Origin: Prostheceraeus crozeri
Taxonomy: Eukaryota; Platyhelminthes; Polycladida; Euryleptidae
DNA: 64,000 nucleotides
NCBI GenBank assembly: GCA_907163375.1
Contig: CAJQUW010008647.1
Span: 1 to 64,000 of the forward strand
Direction of reading: 5' to 3'
Of this stretch, positions 1 through 8,034 are shown piece after piece. The notes beneath the pieces were generated by a model, which made no database searches, was not told the DNA's origin, and saw only the letters and a list, made by a program, of their open reading frames with translations. The first letter of the stretch is position 1; every line of letters begins with the position of its first letter. The position numbers and the translations under genes were made by a program.

Positions 1-1201
1 ACATTGATCGTCTCAGCTAGTGTTCTTTTGAACGTCAAATCCAAACGAATATTATGAGGCACGTTCGCTTGACGATAGGGTGCACTAATATCGCTGTCAG
101 CAGTCAAATCAAATGCATAAATAGTATATCCACTCTTAAACTCTTTCATAGTCAGTCCGTTGGTGTCATCCGTATTGTAAAAGCCAAAGACATCCATAAA
201 ATCAACATAACTGCGCATAAATTGATCCGAAGCAAAATCTGGTTTGTAGGGTGGACCAGGATGACTCACACCATTTACACGTAAAGCAATTTCACTTAAC
301 TGATTGTGTTTAAAATTGAAAGGATTCTTCTTTATATTACCATTAAATGCATCATTTTCAACCATTGCCACCATGAGGAGCTTCGGTGCTTCCGATGGAA
401 AGAGGCCATCTTTCATGAAACTCTTTTGATCTTTCGGAATTGTAAAGGTGAGAAGCTTTGTATGCTGAACGGGTAAATGGCATTTTGGCGGTTAAGGCCT
501 TCAGCATGCCCTCTAATGACACTTGGATTCGGTACTACTCGACGAATGTAAAGTGCAATATCTTCCACATGAATTCTAAAATTGTCAACTTTAGCAAATG
601 CATTCAGCGCAAATTCAGGCTTATTCAATGTCAGCTTGAGTCGCATGCTGGTATTACAGAGTAAAAACTTTGACTGTCTAAAGAAGTCTAAATTCAGCGG
701 ACCATATAGCTGACATACTCTACTATCTTTAATCATAGCAGATCGCTTTACAAAGCCACTGTTTGTTTCAACATCAAATTTTCCTGCTTCATCTCTGTAC
801 CATCCCATGGCTTCCATATGACTTTTTTGTGCTGCTGGATGAAACTGTGATACATGATTGAAATATGATTTATAGGGATAATCGCTTTGACCACCTTCAA
901 CCTGCTGCTCTCCAATCGTTAGAGAAACATCGCGAAGTAATGTAGTCAATGGTAAATTGTTCAGTCCAACTTTATGTGCATCGTCAATAGCAGTTCCATC
1001 TGCTTGCTGAATTCTAAACCTCAAATCAAGCATCGCATAACTCAAATCTATGTAGTCATCACTACCACCAGGAATAACAAATTCAATGGGGCCAGCATTC
1101 TCAGCTGTTCGAGGATGATAATCTACAATACTTGAACTAAGAATATCTGTCTGTATGGCTTGTTGATCGAACAAACAAAAACCGGAAGTTTTACACTCCA
1201 T
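1..1201 (-). pseudogene. Polinton major capsid protein, frameshifted and partial
   Basis: This is the double jelly-roll major capsid protein that builds the virion shell of Polinton/adintovirus-type elements. The first 262 codons (1201 down to 413) are open and contain the family's early segment, with a GPIEFVIPGGSDDYIDLS stretch near residues 36-54. The frame then stops, but the adjacent frame carries on with capsid-like sequence (PFNFKHNQL and GYTIYAFDLT are visible) to the window edge. A frameshift therefore lies at about 430-470 and the C-terminal part is outside the window. The start codon at 1201 follows the upstream basic-protein gene by 2 bp. Family recognition is by motif and by its position beside the integrase and ATPase. 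Confidence 0.8.
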
Positions 1202-1203
1202 GA

Positions 1204-1659
1204 TTAGAAGTTATAGCAGCGTCGTCGTTTAGCGCCTGATGAATGATTAGAGCCTCTACGACGTTTGCGTGAATGCCTTTTGTCTGAAGATCGCACCTTA
1301 CCAGCTCCGCGATGTTTCCTCCTTCCTTTTTTCATTCGTTTAGGTGATTTCTTTCCTTGAGTAACACCAGCAATGGTCTGCTTCAATGTTTTTAAACCGC
1401 GTTCCTTCCCACGATTCAACAAACTGCTCTTAAAACTTCTACCTCTGGAAAGATCACTAGCAACATCACCAGCAAAGCCAACGGCATTACTTAAAACATT
1501 TCGTTTTAAAGATCTACCGACATTGGATATGAGAGGTGCTACAACAGATTTCAGTGCACCAAGTATGCTACCTCCACGTTGGCGGCGAGCACCGATGTAA
1601 ATTTGTCCTCCACCACTTACGTAGGAGGGTCGTGAATAAAATGAGGCAGTTGGATTCAT
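1204..1659 (-). CDS. basic Gly/Arg-rich virion core-like protein
   Basis: A 151-residue, strongly basic protein. Residues 15-52 hold a Gly-rich stretch followed by an amphipathic segment (RGGSILGALKSVVAPLISN). The C-terminal half is almost wholly Lys/Arg (KSPKRMKKGRRKHRG, then KRHSRKRRRG) and ends in a nuclear-localisation-like KRRR cluster. Such proteins sit beside the capsid gene in Polintons and adenovirus-like elements and are thought to act as DNA-condensing core or membrane-active minor virion proteins. It lies 2 bp upstream of the capsid gene in the same direction. The exact homologue (protein VI-like or pX-like) cannot be settled by eye. Confidence 0.65.
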   Translation of the reverse strand: MNPTASFYSRPSYVSGGGQIYIGARRQRGGSILGALKSVVAPLISNVGRSLKRNVLSNAVGFAGDVASDLSRGRSFKSSLLNRGKERGLKTLKQTIAGVTQGKKSPKRMKKGRRKHRGAGKVRSSDKRHSRKRRRGSNHSSGAKRRRCYNF

Positions 1660-1700
1660 AGCTCAAACCCTAAACATTGTTAGTTACAACTTTGCATGAA

Positions 1701-2921
1701 TCACTGTCGATCACTTAGATGAAAGATGTCGGCACGACGCATCCAAGAGTTCATACTTGAAGGATAACCAGTCCATTTAACAAGACACCATTCTTCACCT
1801 TGCCGTTTTTTACATCGAATGATTTTCTCTACCAAATATGTTTCACTTTCAGTGACTACCTCAATCTCATCGCGGTAAAAGCTACCCTCAATTTCTTCAT
1901 TATCGTAATCTTTCAACTTGTAGGTGGTCGGAGAGTCTTTTTGATTAATCCTTGATACTGTAAATACCTCCTCTGTCCAATTCGGGAGGTACCCTTTAGC
2001 AAAAACACTTTTCACTTTTGAGATACGAACTTTATCGCCAATTTTCACATCACTTTTCACATGAGTGCGTTTACGTTGGAATGATTCGCGCACTTTATCT
2101 ACATTGTCAGCATTTACATCTACTGGTCTGAGTCCAATAGAACGATGGATAGAGTGATTGTAGGCATGGAGTGTATCTTGTAGAACCTTTGTCCAATTTT
2201 GTGTCAAGTTGGCAGTAAAATGTCGCCACAAGCGATTTTTTAATGTGCGATTAAAACGTTCAACGAGTGCAGCTTTATAAGCGCTCTTTACACTAAACAA
2301 CTCAATGTCATGCCTCTCAAATAATCTTGTCACATGCTGATTTTCAAACTCTTTTCCTTGATCACTCTGAATTCTTTTTGGAATGCGACCTTCTCGAAAA
2401 ATTGTTTGGAATGCTTTTGCTACTTCTTTCCCTTCTTTAGTTTTTAAAGGTTGAGCCCACGCATAACGCGAGAAAATATCAATGACGGTTAAAATAAAAT
2501 TATTGCCCGAGTTATGTTTTGAAATGGAGGCAACATCACACAAATCTGCTTGCCACTGTTCATCGATGTCATGAACAATATAATGGCGGGTGCGGTACTT
2601 CTTTTTCGCTTGTTTGTGGAGTGTATAGGTAGCCTGACCCTTTAACCATCGTTTCACTTGTGATTGTGGAAGACCACTCGCTTTTGATAATTTCTTGATA
2701 GATGCAAATCCTGCCGGATGTTTTACATCATAATAGATTGACTTCAAACGTTCAGTCGATGACGGCTGACTCTTTTTCCTCCTTCTCATCTTTTTGTTTT
2801 CTTCCCTTTCTACATTTACAACAACTGCAGCATTTAGCTTTAGCGGTTTTGCGATCGTGTTCACATTGCTTAGGGGTTTCATTATGAGAGCTGGCGCAGC
2901 AAGTGCAAGTGACAACGACAT
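1701..2921 (-). CDS. Polinton integrase with C-terminal chromodomain
   Basis: A retroviral-type (rve, DDE) integrase of up to 406 residues that would insert element DNA and create the 6-bp duplication. Visible blocks: a basic N-terminal linker; an HTH-like zone (SKASGLPQSQVKRWLKG); catalytic core with WQADLCD (first Asp), IQSDQGKEF (second Asp) and AALVERFNRTLKNRLW (catalytic Glu); the conserved YNHSIHRSIG segment; an SH3-like part; and a chromodomain near residues 355-400 (EEWCLVKWTGYP). The ORF is intact. The first Met is uncertain: the first 40 residues overlap a Cys-rich ORF in another frame, so the Met before RRRKKSQ may be the true start. No integrase is present in the complete copy at 46733-62684. 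Confidence 0.9.
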   Translation of the reverse strand: MSLSLALAAPALIMKPLSNVNTIAKPLKLNAAVVVNVEREENKKMRRRKKSQPSSTERLKSIYYDVKHPAGFASIKKLSKASGLPQSQVKRWLKGQATYTLHKQAKKKYRTRHYIVHDIDEQWQADLCDVASISKHNSGNNFILTVIDIFSRYAWAQPLKTKEGKEVAKAFQTIFREGRIPKRIQSDQGKEFENQHVTRLFERHDIELFSVKSAYKAALVERFNRTLKNRLWRHFTANLTQNWTKVLQDTLHAYNHSIHRSIGLRPVDVNADNVDKVRESFQRKRTHVKSDVKIGDKVRISKVKSVFAKGYLPNWTEEVFTVSRINQKDSPTTYKLKDYDNEEIEGSFYRDEIEVVTESETYLVEKIIRCKKRQGEEWCLVKWTGYPSSMNSWMRRADIFHLSDRQ

Positions 2922-2967
2922 TCACCTCTGGCGGCTCATTACATGGCAAGCAACACATCTGCTTCAT
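2752..2967 (-). CDS. small cysteine-rich protein overlapping integrase start
   Basis: A 71-residue ORF that begins 1 bp after the stop of the preceding gene and overlaps the integrase N-terminus in another frame. It has clustered Cys pairs (CCLPC, CTCC, CCSCCKC), a possible metal-binding or disulfide fold, and a charged Lys/Glu tail. Tight packing against its upstream neighbour favours a real gene. It could equally be an artefact of the integrase's low-complexity N-terminal coding region. I do not recognise its family. Confidence 0.4.
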   Translation of the reverse strand: MKQMCCLPCNEPPEVNVVVTCTCCASSHNETPKQCEHDRKTAKAKCCSCCKCRKGRKQKDEKEEKESAVID

Positions 2968-2968
2968 A

Positions 2969-3666
2969 TTAATAGTCTGAGAACATGTATTTCCTAGGAG
3001 GAGCTGTTTTACGTTTTCCTTTTACCAGTTTTAGTGGCGATGTAGATCTACGTCGAGTTCTTCCTCTTGTTTGCTTAGTGAGTGTGGGAGGGGATGTAAC
3101 AGGTGACGTCTTAAACCAATGTGTTGGCATTTTCATCGCCTGAGGCATTGGAGTAGTAGCCACTGTTGAATCAAGTTCTTTCAATGTCTCATTATTTAAA
3201 GCAAATTTTGGCACATTATGCTTTTTCAATAGTTTAAGAAAGTATGACCAACCAGGTGGAACATAGCCCTGACGGCGCTTTCTACGTGTCGCATACTGAA
3301 TCAAGTCCTCATAACGTGAAGCATCAATCACTTTATTTTCATCTGTAATGATTTCTCCTCTATCATTTACATTGAGATGGGGCTCAATACTATTGAAAAG
3401 AGAAGAGATATGGCATGTGCGCGAGATGCTAAAGGTGTAGCAGTCGATACAGAGTCACGCATCTTATTCTTCAAGTTTTTCAATTGCTCAACAGTTTCCG
3501 ATTGTAATAATACAGCACGATGTGGATCTTTGATGTGAACATTTTGCTGATAATCTATTTCTTTCCTATACATTTGATTTGCAAGAGGTTGCTTTACTTG
3601 CTGCATGGCAGTCAATTGTACATATTCATCCTGAGGAATAACAATCATGCGAGAATAAGAACTCAT
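2969..3666 (-). pseudogene. conserved Polinton small protein, broken by one frameshift
   Basis: Two open segments in different frames appear to be one gene. The first (3666 down to 3367, 99 codons) opens with MIVIPQDEYVQL, a start seen in small Polinton proteins encoded near the ATPase. The second (3331 down to 2969, 120 codons; its frame is open back to about 3400) contains YVPPGWSYFLKLLKK and ends in a basic Ser/Thr/Pro-rich tail. The shift lies at about 3370-3400. The first segment overlaps the ATPase stop by 4 bp. Function is unknown; the tail suggests a DNA- or virion-associated role (inference). Confidence 0.6.
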
Positions 3667-4328
3667 AGTTTGTAGATAATCATGGGAGTTTTCAAAATAT
3701 CACTTCGAAATCTAAATTCTTCCGGACACTCTTGCGTAAAGTCAATGAATAAGTAACCGTATGGTTTTTCAGTAGCTGCTTGAAAAATTTCAATTAAGGC
3801 TTTTGATCCTCTGGGTGCAACTTGTCGCGCTAAAATTTCAAATTGACTTTTATCTCGCGGATTCTTGAAAATAGCATAATAGTGTGTATTCAGGTTTCGT
3901 GTACGAGCTTCTTTTCCATCAGGAAACAAATTTTGTGTAATATAGATGATAAAACACCTTTTATGGTGTGCTGCGCGAGTGAACATATCTGTAACATCTT
4001 TTGAATTCTTACTTTCTTTTAATAAATCATCCAATACAACAACATCGTTAGACTGAAGTTTATCCACTGGAATAATTCCTTCATGTCGAATAAAGTTGCG
4101 ACTTTGCAATTCCTGAAACAGCGACGGTTGATAAATACCATAACACCAAATCACTCGATTGATAGGTTCCTTAAACAACTCCCTTCTTTTATCCAATAAA
4201 TTCAGCGTGAAAACAGTTTTACCTGCATGAGATGGACCTGATACAGTCAGAACTTTATCACATTGAAGTCTGAAATCCATTTTATTACTTTGAGACTCAA
4301 CATTTGCATAATTAACGCTTAGAGCCAA
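3663..4328 (-). CDS. FtsK/HerA-type (A32-like) genome packaging ATPase
   Basis: A 221-residue P-loop ATPase that in this family pumps the genome into the capsid. Walker A is GPSHAGKT near residue 31; Walker B is VVVLDDLL near residue 94. It is followed by the sensor-like FIIYITQN segment, with an Arg-rich stretch after it (KEARTRNLN). Length fits Polinton ATPases. The ORF is intact. It overlaps its neighbours by 4 bp downstream and 17 bp upstream, a very compact arrangement. Its absence from the complete copy at 46733-62684 is one reason to regard that copy as lacking a virion module. Confidence 0.9.
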   Translation of the reverse strand: MALSVNYANVESQSNKMDFRLQCDKVLTVSGPSHAGKTVFTLNLLDKRRELFKEPINRVIWCYGIYQPSLFQELQSRNFIRHEGIIPVDKLQSNDVVVLDDLLKESKNSKDVTDMFTRAAHHKRCFIIYITQNLFPDGKEARTRNLNTHYYAIFKNPRDKSQFEILARQVAPRGSKALIEIFQAATEKPYGYLFIDFTQECPEEFRFRSDILKTPMIIYKL

Positions 4329-4668
4329 AGATATTTCCCAATAGGTTGCCCACGGCAGGAGCTATCATTGGAAGTATTGCTGAAAGGAAACCGCCCTTTT
4401 GTGTTAGAGTTTTCCTCTTTCTTTGAAGGGCGACTTTAGGATTGGAGATGAAACGCAATTTCGTAGCATATCGCTTAAGTAACTTTCGTTGTTTTGGCGC
4501 TAATTTCTTCGTCCACAACTTCCTCACATGAGAAATAATTTCACAAATGAATTTATCGTTAGCATGTCGTATAGCATTGTATCGCTGATTTGCTTTCATT
4601 CGTCGGAGAGCTTGAATGGCTGAAGAAAACTTTTGACTTTTACGTTTCGCCATTTTACGTTTCGCCAT
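4312..4668 (-). CDS. small basic protein with C-terminal Gly-rich hydrophobic segment
   Basis: 118 residues. The N-terminal 90 residues are Lys/Arg-rich and begin with a repeated MAKRK. The last 25 residues are GGFLSAILPMIAPAVGNLLG-like and end in a basic SKR. This layout, next to the ATPase, is common in Polintons and adintovirus-like elements, where it is taken to be a membrane-active or minor virion protein. It overlaps the ATPase start by 17 bp. A similar amphipathic Gly-rich segment occurs in the 1204-1659 protein, so the two may share a role. No break is visible. Confidence 0.65.
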   Translation of the reverse strand: MAKRKMAKRKSQKFSSAIQALRRMKANQRYNAIRHANDKFICEIISHVRKLWTKKLAPKQRKLLKRYATKLRFISNPKVALQRKRKTLTQKGGFLSAILPMIAPAVGNLLGNIFGSKR

Positions 4669-4719
4669 TTTCCGTGTTAGTCTTTGCTAAAACCTATCTT
4701 TACCACATTTGCATAGGTA

Positions 4720-5049
4720 CTAACTATTGCGACATAAGTGACACTCGAAATGAGCAATATCACAGTGGTTACATTGGCAAAGTTGAATGCAATTACGTAT
4801 GAAACAGCGTTGACAAAAAGCATGCTTACATCTCTTGAAGATGCGCTTTTCATTTCCATCCTTTCGCTTACATACATCGCAACACATAGTTTCACCGTTA
4901 CTGATGTCTATAGCAAGTCTTTTTGAAGATATGAATTTGCTAGCCTTTTCTAAATAATAGACGCATGTACAGAAGGAATATACTTCGAGAGTGAGCAGAC
5001 ATAGCTCGAAAACCAGTTGTGCCACAATCAAGTACCACTGCATTTTCAA
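4720..5049 (-). CDS. membrane-anchored RING-like zinc protein
   Basis: 109 residues. Residues 5-30 are hydrophobic (WYLIVAQLVFELCLLTLEVY), a likely membrane segment or signal anchor. The C-terminal half has RING-type spacing: CDVC, then CKHAFCQRC, then closely spaced CQCNHC and CHLC. RING proteins of this type may act as E3 ubiquitin ligases; the activity here is inferred only from ligand spacing. It lies between the basic protein and the PolB-N-like gene, in the same direction. No counterpart was found in the other Polinton copy. Confidence 0.55.
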   Translation of the reverse strand: MKMQWYLIVAQLVFELCLLTLEVYSFCTCVYYLEKASKFISSKRLAIDISNGETMCCDVCKRKDGNEKRIFKRCKHAFCQRCFIRNCIQLCQCNHCDIAHFECHLCRNS

Positions 5050-5149
5050 TTTTTCTTTATGGAAAGTTGAATGTGAATATCTGAAATCGCTTCAATCACT
5101 AGACTGCTACCATGATGGTTAAATGCGTTAAGACGTTCAGCAATTTTTA

Positions 5150-5455
5150 TCATATGCCTTTTAAAAATTCTTGGGGGTGATCTACCACTTCCATTGAGTA
5201 AGAAGCAAAATGGAAAGATCGACTTTCCACCTCTTCCTTTCCAAAATGACTAAACTTAATTTTCGCAACTAATCGCGCCATGATAATGCTATCAGAGAAT
5301 GTATTCATTAATTCTAGAAATAGAGTGATAGCATCATCGACCACTGCTTCGATGTCGGTCTCATCTTTATGAAATTTTATCACATAATCTTGAACAGCTC
5401 CTTTTAAACTTTGCCTATGAAAACGTAATGTTCCGCAGTCGTTTGAGAAAGACAT
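5150..5455 (-). CDS. stand-alone homologue of PolB N-terminal domain
   Basis: 101 residues starting with a short leader and the conserved block LRFHRQSLKGAVQDYVIKF. Related ORFs occur at 48425-48868, 57354-57725 and 61427-61825 in copy 2. The block also resembles a stretch of the polymerase between its zinc fingers and exonuclease (LRLIKFSLERLVRDYEL near 50870). I therefore read the family as free-standing relatives of the PolB N-terminal domain (inference). This copy is shorter than its relatives and ends soon after FHFASYSMEVVD, so the C-terminal third may be lost. Function unknown. Confidence 0.55.
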   Translation of the reverse strand: MSFSNDCGTLRFHRQSLKGAVQDYVIKFHKDETDIEAVVDDAITLFLELMNTFSDSIIMARLVAKIKFSHFGKEEVESRSFHFASYSMEVVDHPQEFLKGI

Positions 5456-5539
5456 GATCGCCCTTTATCTAACCCATCCATTGCATGAAAACAACTCTTC
5501 TCATAGTAACATTTATTGAATAATGGTAACAAGCATGCA

Positions 5540-6088
5540 TTATAAATCAATGGTTTGAAAGAGATAAAATAGATACAGCTGGTAACTATCATACAGCGAG
5601 CAATGATAACCATACAGGACTTTGGCAGTGCTGAGGTAAGGAGGAAAGAAGAATTGGTTATGAATGTAGCTACTACAACAAACAGGCAAAATAGGAACAC
5701 ACAAATCCTTAAAACGTTTCGTGACTTCATGATAATGTTGATTCACTCTACTATCCCAAGGCGGGAGCGAAATATCATCAATGATTAGATTGGGAAATAC
5801 TTTCCTCTCCTTACCAGGATTATTACAAAAGATGCGTATAACATTGAAAGCAGCTAACCATCGTTTAAAGTCAATAAGAAGAGCACTTTCACAAGAAAAG
5901 CCATAGTCTTGCAAATATTTCAGATTAAGTCCATGAATGTGTTTTCTCGCCCATTTATCAACATTGGGATCGCAGTTGGCATGTTGATGATAGACACTAA
6001 CAATCTGATATGTCCAATTGTTCATAGCAATAGCACTGAGCTCCTGTACAGGTTCACCCTCACAATCCATAAAAATGATGATAGAAGC
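5540..6088 (-). CDS. DnaQ-like (DEDDh) exonuclease candidate
   Basis: About 180 residues; a splice acceptor (TTTTAG before 6088) suggests the first exon lies upstream. A hydrophobic strand leads into MDCEGEPVQELSAI, which matches exonuclease motif I (D-x-E followed by an E-x-x-x-I helix start). Next comes KHIHGL, like the HGI segment of DnaQ proteins. The end has YHCSLYDSYQLYLFYL, with the H-x4-D of motif III. The Asp of motif II is not evident: an Asn pair in CNNPGKER sits there. Copy 2 has a relative at 57954-58530 with the same motifs I and III. This would be a second proofreading-type nuclease besides the PolB domain (inference). Confidence 0.55.
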   Translation of the reverse strand, partial: ASIIIFMDCEGEPVQELSAIAMNNWTYQIVSVYHQHANCDPNVDKWARKHIHGLNLKYLQDYGFSCESALLIDFKRWLAAFNVIRIFCNNPGKERKVFPNLIIDDISLPPWDSRVNQHYHEVTKRFKDLCVPILPVCCSSYIHNQFFFPPYLSTAKVLYGYHCSLYDSYQLYLFYLFQTIDL

Positions 6089-6122
6089 CTAAAACGGAAA
6101 TTTACACATCTAAGGAAACGTT

Positions 6123-6371
6123 CTATAACATATTACAAAATGAAGAATTACATCGATGCTTTTCACGACAAAATACACAAATGATATGATGGCAACGAAG
6201 AAGTAAAATGTATCTAATAAGACCACGTCTACGACACTCAAAGCACATAAGCGAATTGTCATAGGGTAGAGTTAGGAAAGGACTAGCAATTCTCCTTCTT
6301 TGATTTGCGTTTTGATGTAGCATTCTTCTCCGACTTGCGCTTCGTACCACTGCTGTTAAGGATTTGATCAA
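6123..6371 (-). CDS. small RING-like zinc protein overlapping the upstream gene
   Basis: 82 residues. The C-terminal half reads C-x2-C, RGLIRYI, then CHHIICVFC and two further Cys, a compact zinc-binding pattern. The same arrangement occurs at 59835-60224 in copy 2 (CSECGKRGLVRYI then CNHVVCIFC). In both copies the ORF overlaps the 3' end of the same upstream gene in another frame, which supports it being genuine. The basic N-terminal part (RRRMLHQNANQRRR) lies in the overlap and may not be translated if the true start is internal or spliced. Confidence 0.55.
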   Translation of the reverse strand: MIKSLTAVVRSASRRRMLHQNANQRRRIASPFLTLPYDNSLMCFECRRRGLIRYILLLRCHHIICVFCREKHRCNSSFCNML

Positions 6372-7058
6372 TTATGTCGTCCACGTTGGGTGGTTTCGGA
6401 ATATATAGGATGGATTCCATATGCATGGAGAGAGAGGCTATTTTATTATCCTTGTGTCGACCATAATATAGCCCATTTACTTTGAAAAGGATATCCCAAG
6501 TACCTTCTCCGAGCTCATTACATCTGATGGGTATTGAATGATCTCCATCCTTCTTATAGTAAGTACACCAATGTGATACCGGTAGGCAAATGTGATTACC
6601 ATCCCAAATCTTTCTATAGGGAGTATCCTTGTCATCTCTCGCCTTCCACTCTTGAGCAAGAGGAGTAGGAATGTCCATATTTAATGTCACGTACTCCTCA
6701 ATAATATCAAGTTGGTGGCGAATGTACGGACTCACGGGGATCAGTATGTAGTCCCCATACTGATTGTGCATTATCTTGACATCCGTGGAAGGGAGCATTC
6801 CCGTTTGGAGTACTACGCTATGATCATCATAACGCAAGGTTTGTTTAAATTTACGCTGTAGCGGTGTAGGATTATGTACCTTGGTTGTTTCTTCCACTGG
6901 CCTCAGTTGTAGATGATCTGACCGTAGCGAACCTTGTAACGTTTGACCGCCATTTTGTCCTACTAGTGCAGCAGATGGAGTAGATGCCTGAAAATGAAAA
7001 AAGATTGTATTAAGTTTACGTTCATGGGAGGAGAGGGAGGGAAGTAGCGACTTACCAT
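6283..7058 (-). CDS. spliced early gene, conserved Polinton protein (ssDNA-binding-like?)
   Basis: Two exons are inferred. Exon 1 carries only the ATG (7058-7056), immediately followed by a GTAAGT donor. The intron is 6988-7055 (68 bp) and ends TTTTCAG. Exon 2 is open from 6987 to 6283 and begins with an ASTPSAAL-type peptide. The product of about 235 residues shares blocks with ORFs at 60106-60789 and 56298-56720: a RHQLDIIEEYV helix, then a Gly-x-Tyr/Trp beta segment followed by LYYGRHKDNKIASL. The strand-rich G-x-Y...YxGxH...SL pattern could be an OB-like fold binding single-stranded DNA, but that is speculative. The C-terminus is Lys-rich (KRKSEKNATSKRKSKK). TATA and CCAAT boxes lie upstream. 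Confidence 0.6.
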
Positions 7059-7157
7059 TTTAGTTGGATAATAGAACAGGGAACTAGGGAGAGAGAAAAT
7101 GTGCGTCCGTCACTCGTGTGATTCAACGATGGAATGATTCTCACTGTGGAAGGCTCG

Positions 7158-7206
7158 CTATTTATAAAGAAATGCTTGATTCTCATTGGATGATGATCCT
7201 CATTGG
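7158..7206 (-). promoter_or_regulatory. TATA box with two CCAAT boxes
   Basis: On the minus strand CTTTATAAATAG (7169-7158) lies about 100 bp upstream of the exon-1 ATG at 7058. It is preceded by CCAATGAG boxes at 7189-7185 and 7206-7202. Spacing and order (CCAAT, CCAAT, TATA, start) fit an RNA polymerase II core promoter for the early gene. Confidence 0.65.
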
Positions 7207-8034
7207 ACAATAACATCAAGCTGATTCCAAATCTGGCCTCCGTTTTCCAATCCGATGCTTCGTTTTGAAGCTACAGCCCAAAACGTCCCAAATTCTAACT
7301 CTGTCGTTTTTCGCCAATGTCCCAAAATCTTAAATGGCGTCTCACATCTAAACGAAGACAGATAGGAACAAGCCGATTCTTTCAGTGAATTTGTCTCACT
7401 CTTAGCTTTCAAACGAGCTATCGCACGACAAAATCCGTCCACTGGAAGCCAAAATCGAAGCAAGCTGTCCAGGGGGGGGGACGTCAGCCGAAAATTTTTA
7501 CTCTCCGATTGACTTGAAACTCACCCTACCGATGCAGAATTTCACGCTGAATCCGAATCTGACCTCCGTTTTCTCATCCGACCACTCCTTCCACTCGAAA
7601 CAACCCATTTTACAACCCAACATTCAGCAGATTGCACGAAAAACATCACACACTATAGCCTCAAGACTAATCCCGGCGGTCGCCCACGTCAACCAGGCGG
7701 TCGGACCAACTCACCCGAGTCTCACACTCTGTCGTTGCAGAGGGGGGGGGAGTCAGCGGACATGTTGTGAACGTGAACCCACCTGGCCGGCACACCACGA
7801 CAGACCACAACCTCTGTCGTTCCAGAGGGGGGGGGACGTCAGCGAACATGTTGTGAACGTGAACCCACCTGGCCGGCACACCACGACAGACCACAACCTC
7901 TGTCGTTCCAGAGGGGGGGGGACTCAGACCCGAAGCACCACGGCGGCCGACCACGACACTCTGCCGTGCCAGAGGGGGGGGGACTCAGCGACGGCGGCCA
8001 TCTTGCGCTATCCAGAAGTGGAGTTTTGCTTACT
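7200..8034. repeat. right terminal region of Polinton copy 1
   Basis: The stretch shares blocks with the terminal regions of copies 2 and 3, for example AAATTCTAACTCTGTCG, CACATCTAAACGAAG and CTCTTAGCTTTCAAACGAG, which recur near 62130-62260. It contains long G tracts followed by GACGTCAGC or GACTCAG (CRE/AP-1-like). No gene is evident; the 180-codon plus-strand ORF at 7514-8056 follows the tandem repeat and is not credible. The 6-bp target duplication cannot be checked because the left end is outside the window. Confidence 0.65.
7732..7990. repeat. about 85-bp minisatellite with long G tracts
   Basis: Two nearly identical units of about 85 bp (each GTCGTT[G/C]CAGAGGGGGGG, a GTCAGC box, CATGTTGTGAACGTGAACCC, CCTGGCCGGCACACC) are followed by two partial units that keep the CAG(G)n core. 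The repeat is much more GC-rich than its surroundings. A single related G tract occurs at 7472. The other copies have one or two C/G tracts at the matching place, so the array probably arose inside the terminal repeat of this copy. Confidence 0.8.

Larger units (their letters stand above)
1..8034 (-). mobile_element. Polinton/Maverick copy 1, right-hand part
   Basis: A compact array of minus-strand genes (capsid, integrase, A32/FtsK-type ATPase, small basic proteins, early genes) is followed on the right by a G-rich terminal region related to the ends of the complete copy at 46733-62684. Gene content and order are those of Polinton/Maverick elements, also called endogenous adintovirus-like elements. 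The left part, where the polymerase would be expected, is outside the window. The right boundary is placed at the TACT of 8031-8034 because the complete copy ends in TTACTACT; this is uncertain by tens of bases. The capsid gene and one small gene are frameshifted, so the copy is probably inactive. Confidence 0.85.

Noticed and set aside
5404-5730. A 108-codon hydrophobic minus-strand ORF overlapping the DnaQ-like gene
   Set aside because: It lies in another frame of two better-supported genes and has no counterpart in copy 2.
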